NCBI GenBank assembly: GCA_947176655.1
Contig: CAMWRK010000120.1
Span: 1 to 6,756 of the forward strand
DNA: 6,756 bases
Source: an uncultured Prevotellaceae bacterium
Lineage (GTDB): Bacteria; Bacteroidota; Bacteroidia; Bacteroidales; Bacteroidaceae
Direction: 5' to 3'
Shown: in pieces, positions 1 to 6,109 of the stretch
Layout of the letters: every line of letters starts with the position of its first letter
Position numbering within the stretch: the stretch's first letter is position 1
The notes under the pieces: model-generated
Databases searched by the model: none
What the model was told of the DNA's origin: nothing
Seen by the model: only the letters and a program-made list of their open reading frames with translations
Made by a program: the position numbers and the translations under genes

Positions 1-1
1 A

Positions 2-556
2 ACGCTTGTCACGCACAATGGCCTTTCCGGCCCGTGCATCCTGCGTCTTTCTTCCTATGGGGCCCGCTACCTGGCAGAGCATGCCTACCGCGCCACTCTG
101 CTGGTGAACTGGCTTGGCGGTGCCACCCAGGAGGAGGCCTTGGACATGCTTTGCGCCATGGCCTCAGGCAACGGACAGAAACTGGTGCTCAACAGTCGTC
201 CGGAACAATTGGCCTCGCGCCATTGGGAGTTTCTCGTTTCCCGTGCCGGCATAGGGCGTGATGTCCGCTGGAACGGAATGGGACGCAGGCAGATGAACCG
301 TCTTGCCGGGGTGCTTATAGCCGACAGCTATGCTGTTGTGGGACGTGTGCCTCACAAGGAGGAGTTCGTTACGGCTGGCGGGGTAAGCCTTGGCTGTGTG
401 GACTCCGCCACACTCGAATGCAAGAGCCGTTCCGGACTGTACTTCGCCGGCGAGGTGCTGGACATCGACGGCATCACCGGCGGATTCAATCTGCAAGCCG
501 CATGGACAATGGCCGACACCGTAGCTCGGGCTGTGGCCGCACGAATAAACACATGA
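2..556 (+). CDS. HI0933/BaiN-type NAD(P)/FAD-dependent oxidoreductase, C-terminal part
   Basis: This is the last 184 codons of a flavoprotein whose start lies before the window. The family is usually about 400 residues, so roughly the first half is missing, including the N-terminal dinucleotide-binding glycine motif. What is seen: an N-terminal stretch with THNGLSGP (about nt 14-37), a FVTAGGVSL segment from nt 365, and the C-terminal FAD-contacting signature GEVLDIDGITGGFNLQ followed by AAW (about nt 449-505). These three blocks in this order are typical of the HI0933-like family, named BaiN/RdsA or 'aminoacetone oxidase' in databases. The true substrate is unknown for most members, and bile-acid chemistry should not be assumed here. 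The GTG at nt 104 is an internal codon, because the frame stays open and family-like back to the window edge. The gene stops 4 nt before the next one, suggesting an operon. Confidence 0.9.
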   Translation, partial: TLVTHNGLSGPCILRLSSYGARYLAEHAYRATLLVNWLGGATQEEALDMLCAMASGNGQKLVLNSRPEQLASRHWEFLVSRAGIGRDVRWNGMGRRQMNRLAGVLIADSYAVVGRVPHKEEFVTAGGVSLGCVDSATLECKSRSGLYFAGEVLDIDGITGGFNLQAAWTMADTVARAVAARINT

Positions 557-560
557 GGAC

Positions 561-1367
561 ATGATAACAAGAATAACAGATATAAACGATGAGCGTGTGG
601 GCATCTTTGCCCAGCTCACGGAGACGCAACTGCGCAACAGACTCGACCCCTCTCGGGGCGTATTCATAGCCGAAAGCCCTAAAGTGATACGCGTGGCTTT
701 GGATGCCGGTTACGAACCTCTTGCCCTCCTTTGCGAGGACAGGCACATAAATGGCGATGCACGTGACATTGTGGAGCGGCTGTCATCCTGCGGTGCCGGG
801 ATATTTACCGGCGATCGCGACCTGCTGGCCGGGCTTACCGGTTATACTCTAACGCGTGGTGTACTGTGCGCCATGCGCCGCCCGGAGGAACGTCCTCTGT
901 CCGATGTCCTGTCCGGCGCATCGCGTGTGGCTGTGATAGACGGAGTGGTGGATGCCACCAACGTGGGAGCCATATTCCGCAGTGCGGCGGCCTTGGGCAT
1001 GGATGCCGTGCTGGTGACGCGCAGCAGTTGCGACCCATGGAACCGCCGTGCCATACGCGTGTCCATGGGCAGCGTGTTCCTTGTACCTTGGACACGTCTT
1101 GACGACTATGCCGCTTTGCGCGGGATGGGGTTCAGTACCTGTGCCATGGCCTTGGTGGATCATAGCATAGGCATAGACAGTCCTGTGTTGCACAGTGTGG
1201 AGCGTCTGGCCATAATCATGGGTAACGAAGGCGAAGGCCTGCCGCACGAGACTATAGAGGGAGCCGACTATGTGGCCATGATTCCCATGGCTCACGGCGT
1301 GGATTCGCTCAATGTGGCAGCTGCTGCCGGCGTGGTGTTCTGGGAGTTGCGAAAGGGCAGGGCATGA
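561..1367 (+). CDS. TrmH/SpoU-family RNA 2'-O-ribose methyltransferase
   Basis: A complete 268-residue SAM-dependent methyltransferase of the SPOUT (knotted) class, expected to methylate a ribose 2'-OH in tRNA or rRNA in the cytoplasm. Residues 1-115 form an N-terminal part resembling the substrate-binding domain of this group. The catalytic domain shows all three SpoU motifs: motif 1 around residues 124-145 with N134 and the catalytic-type R140 (DATNVGAIFRSA); motif 2 around 161-177 (RRAIRVSMGSVF, S168); motif 3 around 219-252 with GNEGEGL (E223), IPM (241-243) and SLNV (249-252), which builds the SAM-binding knot. The DATN form in motif 1, in place of the commoner DPxN, occurs in a subset of the family. 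The target nucleotide cannot be read from sequence, so no symbol is given. It starts 4 nt after the flavoprotein stop. A GAGGA lies only 1 nt before the ATG, too close to act as a normal ribosome binding site. The end overlaps the next gene. Confidence 0.93.
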   Translation: MITRITDINDERVGIFAQLTETQLRNRLDPSRGVFIAESPKVIRVALDAGYEPLALLCEDRHINGDARDIVERLSSCGAGIFTGDRDLLAGLTGYTLTRGVLCAMRRPEERPLSDVLSGASRVAVIDGVVDATNVGAIFRSAAALGMDAVLVTRSSCDPWNRRAIRVSMGSVFLVPWTRLDDYAALRGMGFSTCAMALVDHSIGIDSPVLHSVERLAIIMGNEGEGLPHETIEGADYVAMIPMAHGVDSLNVAAAAGVVFWELRKGRA

Positions 1368-2215
1368 TGTGTGATGGGCAAGTAGGAGCGCATCTGGCGC
1401 AATCGCAATACCGATTGTTGGCCTTGGATGTGGATGGCACGCTGACACGTGCCGACGGCACTATTTCTGCCCGCACCGTAGAGGTGGTGAAGAGGCTGCA
1501 AGGCCTTGGCATGCGTCTATGCATAGCCAGTGGACGGCCACCCTATGGCATACGTCCCGTGGCCGAACTTCTCGGTATGGGGCATTTCGGCGGATATGTC
1601 ATCGGTTTCAACGGCGGAATCCTGACAGACTATGCTACGGGCGAGACGATGTACACGGCCAGTCTGCCGGATGAGGCTCTCCCCGTTGTGGTGGAGTGCG
1701 GACACCGTCCTGGGCACACGATGCTTACCTATTCCGCGGACATGATATATACGGAGAATCCGTCCGACCGTTATGTGCAGGTGTCGCACAGCCGCAACGG
1801 CATGGCAGTGTGCGGAGTGTCCGATTTCCTCCTACAGGCACCGCGCCCCGTTCCCAAATGTATCATAACCGGCTGCCCGTGCGACATGCCTGCCTTGCAG
1901 CGCGAGGTTTCGGCACGCCTGTATGGGGTTGCCGATGTCTATCTCAGCGATGCTTTTTTTCTTGAAGTGGTGCGCTGCGGCACAGACAAGGCCGATGCCC
2001 TGCTCCGCCTTATGGATCATCTCGGACTGACCCACGACAATCTTGTCGCCGCAGGCGATGGTCACAACGACATGGGAATGATACGTCTGGCCGCTCTTGG
2101 CATAGCCATGGGCAATGCCCATCCTGATGTGCGTCAGGTTGCCGATGTTGTGGCACCTCCGGCAGCAGAGGACGGCTTGGCCGCAGTCTTGGAGATGCTG
2201 ATTGCGGAACAGTAA
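1364..2215 (+). CDS. Cof-type HAD-IIB family hydrolase (sugar phosphatase-like)
   Basis: A complete 283-residue haloacid dehalogenase-like phosphatase, cytoplasmic and Mg2+-dependent. Motif I is LDVDGTLT with nucleophile D22 and acid/base D24. Motif II is S56 in ASGR. Motif III lysine is probably K209 in CGTDKADAL. Motif IV is GDGHND at 231-236 (D232, D236), followed by AMGNA. GFNGG at 81-85 and the roughly 110-residue insert between motifs II and III fit the C2B cap of the Cof/YbiV/YidA group, whose members dephosphorylate sugar phosphates, flavin precursors or pyridoxal phosphate. The specificity is not predictable. The start is the ATG inside an ATGA overlap with the methyltransferase stop, which suggests coupled translation. 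It leaves about 16 residues before the usual family start near YRLLALDVDG. A second ATG directly follows, and I see no better start closer to motif I. Confidence 0.93.
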   Translation: MMCDGQVGAHLAQSQYRLLALDVDGTLTRADGTISARTVEVVKRLQGLGMRLCIASGRPPYGIRPVAELLGMGHFGGYVIGFNGGILTDYATGETMYTASLPDEALPVVVECGHRPGHTMLTYSADMIYTENPSDRYVQVSHSRNGMAVCGVSDFLLQAPRPVPKCIITGCPCDMPALQREVSARLYGVADVYLSDAFFLEVVRCGTDKADALLRLMDHLGLTHDNLVAAGDGHNDMGMIRLAALGIAMGNAHPDVRQVADVVAPPAAEDGLAAVLEMLIAEQ

Positions 2216-2237
2216 TATGTAAGTACGGTGGATGTAA

Positions 2238-2275
2238 AAAAGCGGTGTGTCACATTTCCATGACACACCGCTTTT
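2238..2275. terminator. Bidirectional intrinsic terminator between convergent genes
   Basis: A perfect 15-bp inverted repeat pairs 2238-2252 with 2261-2275 (AAAAGCGGTGTGTCA against its complement) around an 8-nt loop. It sits 22 nt after the stop of the HAD gene and about 57 nt after the stop of the transporter gene on the other strand. Read on the minus strand, the stem ends in a run of six T (complement of 2236-2241), so it is a good terminator for the transporter unit. Read on the plus strand it ends in four T, still adequate for the HAD unit. Confidence 0.88.
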
Positions 2276-2279
2276 AGCG

Positions 2280-2322
2280 TTCTCTCCCTCTTCCGTATAT
2301 GTATTACACGGAAAAGAGAGAA
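2280..2322. repeat. Interrupted inverted repeat (second hairpin) before the convergent terminator
   Basis: The outer arms TTCTCTC (2280-2286) and GAGAGAA (2316-2322) pair perfectly. The inner arms TTCCGT (2291-2296) and ACGGAA (2308-2313) pair as well, with a small internal loop (4 and 2 nt) between them and an 11-nt apical loop. It lies between the transporter stop at 2333 and the stronger terminator. It could be an auxiliary terminator, a 3'-end stabilising structure or chance. It has no strong T run of its own. Confidence 0.5.
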
Positions 2323-2332
2323 TGGTGAATGG

Positions 2333-3706
2333 TCATTTCTTGGATATATTGGCTTTCTCCAGACCGTAGCCCTTTTTCTTGTCTTCAATCAGAAGGAGAA
2401 TGGAGATAACGATGGCTACGGCACCGAAAGCGGCGAATATGGTCATGGATTCTGTGTAATCTATGAATCCGTCAATTGTATTCTTCTCGTTGACTGAACC
2501 AATCCACATGGGCACCATGGCAAGTCCGATGTTCTGGATATAGAAGATGACGGCATAGGCGGTTCCCAGGAGTCGCATAGGGATGATCTTGGGGACGGAC
2601 GGCCACATGGCGGACGGTACAAGTCCGAAAGCAATGCCAAGCACAACCATGGCACCGATGGCCAGCACCACATTATTGGCAGGTATGGCAAAGGTGAAGT
2701 GTACCATTGTCAGAAGGACGGAACCTATGATCATGAGTGTGGCACCATGCCCCTTCCTGTCATATATGTTACCGAAGAACGGGGTAAGGAAGATGGTTCC
2801 GAACGGCAACATGGCAGGAATGAGCCCGGCCAGTTCTGGGTTCACGTTATACTTGAAGACCATCAGTTTGGTGGCAAACTTGAGAAACGGGAATACTCCG
2901 GCATAGAACATCAGGCAGAGAAGTGTGACATACCAGAAGCCGCGGTTGGTGAACAGCATGCTCAGATCTGAGAACCTGAAGCCCTCGTCCTTACCGTTTG
3001 CTTCGGGCGAAGCAGACGCACTCATGTCTTCCTTTTTGTCCATTACGTTGTAGACAATGAACGACAGCATGCCTATGCAGAGACATGCCGCACCCAGACC
3101 AACCGATGCCTTGACACCTCCGAGAGCTTTGGCAATGGGCAGTGATGCAGCTAGGGCAATGGCGGTGCCGATACGTGCCAGTGCTACCTGCAGCCCCATG
3201 GCCATGGCCAGCTCATGGCCGGTGAACCACTTCACTATGACCTTGCTTGCCGTGATGCCGGTAATTTCTGCTCCCACACCGTAGATGGCAAAGCCAAGTC
3301 CTGCATACGCTACCTGTGCCTGCACGTCACCTCCGAACGGTACCCAGATGGTGGCATCGCCGAGGTCGCAGGATACAGCCCAGTATTTGATAAGGGCTCC
3401 GCAGAACATCATGGCTGTGGACAGTATGCCGGTGAAGCGTATGCCGAATTTGTCCAGTATGATGCCTCCGAAGAAGAGGAGCAGAAGGTATACGTTCATC
3501 AGGCCGTAGGCACCGGAGAACCATCCGTATTCGGAGGAGTTCCATCCGAGTCCCATGCCGCCCTCTGTGCCTTTGGCTGCTGTGAGCAGGGGTTCCAGCG
3601 GTGACATGACATCAGTGAAGAAATAGCCGAACATCATTGTCACGGACACGATGATGAGGGCTGTCCAGCGCATGGCCGGAGAATCGCTTAATCTTTGTTG
3701 TTTCAT
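2333..3706 (-). CDS. MFS transporter, MFSD1-like (putative dipeptide carrier)
   Basis: A complete 457-residue inner-membrane protein with about 12 hydrophobic helices in two halves, split by a hydrophilic linker at about 222-245. MFS motif A-like loops occur in both halves: G80..DKFGIR90 and GNIYDRKG 312-319. In helices 4-5, E147 is followed by W160, F161, G163, E165, then GLQ (171-173) and AR (177-178). Helices 10-11 carry SAMWPSVPKIIP (365-376) and GTAYAV...IQNIGL (381-395). As I recall the animal lysosomal dipeptide transporter MFSD1, these positions align without gaps, including the E-to-R spacing of 31 residues. That makes dipeptide transport the best guess, though the direction and coupling ion are unknown. 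Other MFS roles such as organic anion transport remain possible. It begins 22 nt after the peptidase stop on the same strand, so the two are probably cotranscribed and end at the hairpin at 2238-2275. The MFS assignment is firm; the MFSD1-like one is moderate. Confidence 0.88.
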   Translation of the reverse strand: MKQQRLSDSPAMRWTALIIVSVTMMFGYFFTDVMSPLEPLLTAAKGTEGGMGLGWNSSEYGWFSGAYGLMNVYLLLLFFGGIILDKFGIRFTGILSTAMMFCGALIKYWAVSCDLGDATIWVPFGGDVQAQVAYAGLGFAIYGVGAEITGITASKVIVKWFTGHELAMAMGLQVALARIGTAIALAASLPIAKALGGVKASVGLGAACLCIGMLSFIVYNVMDKKEDMSASASPEANGKDEGFRFSDLSMLFTNRGFWYVTLLCLMFYAGVFPFLKFATKLMVFKYNVNPELAGLIPAMLPFGTIFLTPFFGNIYDRKGHGATLMIIGSVLLTMVHFTFAIPANNVVLAIGAMVVLGIAFGLVPSAMWPSVPKIIPMRLLGTAYAVIFYIQNIGLAMVPMWIGSVNEKNTIDGFIDYTESMTIFAAFGAVAIVISILLLIEDKKKGYGLEKANISKK

Positions 3707-3728
3707 TTTGGTTATATTTGTTAGGTTT

Positions 3729-5933
3729 TTATTCGTCCTGTGTCTTGCTGTTCTTCAACCATTTGTCGAGCCAGCGGAAGAAGGTGCGTTGCCAGAGTAT
3801 GGCGTTCTGCGGGTGCAGCACCCAGTGGTTTTCGTTGGGAAAGAGTAGCAATTGTGCCGGAATGCCGCGCAGGCGTGCTGCTGCGAATGCGCTCTCGGCC
3901 TGGGTGTATTCTATGCGGAAGTCGCGCTGTCCGTGTATGCACAGTATGGGCGTGTCCCAGCGGTCGACATACAGATGTGGCGAGGTTTCGAACACCTTGG
4001 CCCGTCTGCCATTTGCGTCCCTGTACCATGGAGCCTGCCCCATGTCCCAGTTGGGAAACCACATCTCCTCGGTCTCCACGTACTGCTGCTGGGTGTTGAA
4101 AATGCCATCGTGGGCTATGAAGGCCTTGAAACGCTTGTTGTGGTTGCCGGCAAGCCAATACACGCTGTATCCGCCGAAACTGGCTCCGACTGCACCCAAA
4201 CGGTCAGCATCCACCCAAGGTTCGCGCGCTATGTCGTCTATGGCCGACAGGTAGTCCTGCATACATTGTCCCGAGTAGTCGCCGGAAATCTGTTCCAGCC
4301 ATTCCATGCCGAAGCCAGGAAGACCGCGGCGGTTGGGGGCGATGATGACATAGCCTTGCGATGCCATCACTTGGAAGTTCCAGCGGAAGCTCCAGAACTG
4401 GCTGACGGGAGACTGGGGGCCTCCTTCGCAGAAAAGCAGGGTCGGGTATTTCTTTGCCGGGTCGAAATCGGGCGGAAGTATCACCCATGCCAGCATGTCC
4501 TTGTTGTCCGTGGTCTTTATCCACCGTTCACGTATTTCTCCGAAAGGGAAGCGTGTGTAGAACTGTTCGTTCTCGTATGTTATCTGCTCGGCCTGTCCGC
4601 AGGCAATGTCCACAAGGAACACTTCGTCGGCGCGGCTCATAGAATGACGCTTGGTCAGAAGTTTGTGGCCACACGGGTGGATGCCGAGAAGGGTGTAGTC
4701 TGCCACATCGTCCGTTATTTGTCTGACCTCGCTGTCAAGGTTGGTTTCATACAGGTTGATTCTGCCGTGCCATACGCCGGAGAAATAGAGCGTGCGGCTG
4801 TCCGCGGCCCAGACGAACTCGTTCACTCCGCTTTCGAAAGACTCTGTTACGTAGAATTTCCTGCCAGTGGCAAACTCGTATATACACAGGCGGGTGCGGT
4901 CGCTCTCGTAACCGTCACGCTGCATGCTGCTCCATGCCATGTACTTGCCGTCGGGCGAGAACTGCGGGTTCTGGTCGTATCCGGCATTGACATCTTCCGC
5001 AAACATGTTTACGGCCTGGTGTTGCAGCGAACGTGTCGGGTCGCAGGCAGGTCGTGTGTATCCTTGCGGCTTGCACAGATTCCTGACTTCGCCTGTCGTG
5101 AGGTCGTACAGGTATATGTCGCTGTCGGTGCTTATGGCGTAGTCTGTGCCTGAAAGTTTGCGGCAGGTGTAGGCAATCTGTGTGCAGTCCGGACTCCATG
5201 CCAGCTGTTCCATGCCTCCGAAAGGAAGCATCGGGCACTCGTATGGCTCGCCTTCCAGAATGTCGCGGCAGTTCTCTATTCTGCCGTCACGGAAATCTGC
5301 CACAAATGGGTGGGGAACGGAATGGCTGTAGTGATCCCAGTGCTTGTACATGAGGTCGTTGGCGACAATGCCGGTGGCCAGACGCAGGTCTTCGTCGTTC
5401 TGCTGTATGCTGCTGTCACAGACTTCCTTGATGAGTATCACTTTCGTGCCGCATGGCGAGAAAAGGTAGTCCTGGATGTTGCCCGAGGTCTCGTAGGAAA
5501 CCTGTTTGCGTCCGCTGCCGTCGGCATTCATCATCCACAGCTGCATGATGCCGGATCCGTGCTCTTCAGGTGCGAGGTAAGCCACTTTGTCTGTTCCCGG
5601 AATGAAGGATGGTGAAAGTTCCGATGTCCAGGATGTGGTTAGCAAAGACGGTTCGCTGTCGGCTGGCAATGATGTGCTGTATATGACCGTGCGGCTGCGG
5701 TCAAGCTCTACATTGTAGTATGTGACTCCGTACACCGCTTTGGTAGCATCGGCAGAAAGATGGTAGGATCCTATACGCCCCATCTGCCACATGATTTCCG
5801 GTGTGAACACTTTGGCAGAGTCTGCAAACTCGGTTGTTCTGCCAGGGAGGTTCGCCTCCTGTGTCTTGTCGTTGACGTTTGTGCATGCGATGAGGGATAG
5901 CGACATAATCGTTGACGTTAGTAGTTTGTTCAT
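3729..5933 (-). CDS. DPP5-like S9 family serine peptidase, lipoprotein
   Basis: A complete 734-residue prolyl-oligopeptidase-family enzyme. Residues 1-17 form a short lipoprotein signal ending in the lipobox LIAC, so C17 would be acylated. The residues after it (TNVNDK) lack the acidic surface-export signal known in Bacteroidota, so a periplasm-facing anchor is more likely. Residues about 45-460 are a beta-propeller with repeated blade motifs such as LAWSPDC and PQFSPDGKYMAW. The alpha/beta-hydrolase domain follows (about 475-734) with catalytic S585 in GASFGGYS, probable D671 in HGQRD and H703 in NENHW. The stretch NRRGLPGFG...W.EQISGD is typical of DPP5/S9C enzymes, which remove N-terminal dipeptides, in known DPP5 with hydrophobic or Ala at P1. 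The exact specificity is inferred. The protein has 14 cysteines besides C17, so disulfides are possible. The ATG at 5931-5933 is chosen because it gives an intact signal peptide. The transporter gene follows after 22 nt. No clear TAnnTTTG promoter is visible upstream. Confidence 0.93.
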   Translation of the reverse strand: MNKLLTSTIMSLSLIACTNVNDKTQEANLPGRTTEFADSAKVFTPEIMWQMGRIGSYHLSADATKAVYGVTYYNVELDRSRTVIYSTSLPADSEPSLLTTSWTSELSPSFIPGTDKVAYLAPEEHGSGIMQLWMMNADGSGRKQVSYETSGNIQDYLFSPCGTKVILIKEVCDSSIQQNDEDLRLATGIVANDLMYKHWDHYSHSVPHPFVADFRDGRIENCRDILEGEPYECPMLPFGGMEQLAWSPDCTQIAYTCRKLSGTDYAISTDSDIYLYDLTTGEVRNLCKPQGYTRPACDPTRSLQHQAVNMFAEDVNAGYDQNPQFSPDGKYMAWSSMQRDGYESDRTRLCIYEFATGRKFYVTESFESGVNEFVWAADSRTLYFSGVWHGRINLYETNLDSEVRQITDDVADYTLLGIHPCGHKLLTKRHSMSRADEVFLVDIACGQAEQITYENEQFYTRFPFGEIRERWIKTTDNKDMLAWVILPPDFDPAKKYPTLLFCEGGPQSPVSQFWSFRWNFQVMASQGYVIIAPNRRGLPGFGMEWLEQISGDYSGQCMQDYLSAIDDIAREPWVDADRLGAVGASFGGYSVYWLAGNHNKRFKAFIAHDGIFNTQQQYVETEEMWFPNWDMGQAPWYRDANGRRAKVFETSPHLYVDRWDTPILCIHGQRDFRIEYTQAESAFAAARLRGIPAQLLLFPNENHWVLHPQNAILWQRTFFRWLDKWLKNSKTQDE

Positions 5934-5981
5934 AGTAAAATACGTATTAATTTCATTGGCTATGTGGTGGTTATCTGTAAT

Positions 5982-6077
5982 AAAAAAGAACCAGGAACCG
6001 GAATGTCAGCCTCGAGAAGCATGGCCGTTGGTGTTGCGCGGCTATGCCGGTGGTTTGGGTTCCGGTTCCTGATTCTT
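5982..6077 (-). terminator. Long-loop hairpin with T run downstream of yidC
   Basis: Inverted arms at 5986-6003 and 6060-6077 pair over 18 positions. The only imperfect pair (C5991 with A6072) becomes a G-U wobble in the minus-strand RNA, so the stem is continuous only in that direction. A run of six T on the minus strand (complement of 5982-5987) follows or overlaps the stem end, as in an intrinsic terminator for yidC. The 56-nt loop is far longer than usual and contains a small inner stem at 6039-6042/6046-6049. It begins about 32 nt after the yidC stop and ends about 50 nt before the peptidase start. It may be a terminator, an attenuating structure or a small palindromic repeat element. 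Confidence 0.65.
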
Positions 6078-6109
6078 CATGGTGTATAGTTACCTGTCGT
6101 GCCTCTGTG

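Noticed and set aside
104..556. GTG at 104 as the start of the flavoprotein gene
   Set aside because: The same frame is open to the window edge and encodes the conserved THNGLSGP block upstream, so the GTG is an internal valine.
849..1448. A 199-codon open frame on the minus strand, antisense to the methyltransferase and HAD genes
   Set aside because: It spans the junction of two well-supported genes, has many His and no domain signal, and so is a shadow frame.
2583..3604. Several plus-strand open frames inside the transporter gene
   Set aside because: The minus-strand transporter accounts for this region with 12 helices and MFS motifs. The plus-strand frames have no coherent protein features.
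3852..5153. A 433-codon open frame on the plus strand, antisense to the peptidase gene
   Set aside because: It lies wholly inside a gene with a complete catalytic domain on the other strand, has no recognisable family motif, and is rich in Val, Ala, Cys and His as expected from reading GC-rich codons backwards. It is best seen as a shadow frame.
5986..6077. Possible integron attC site or tRNA in the large inverted repeat
   Set aside because: No paired core sites flanking unpaired bases in the attC manner, no integrase or cassette genes nearby, and no acceptor, anticodon and T-arm arrangement of a tRNA. GGTTCC occurs here only by resemblance.
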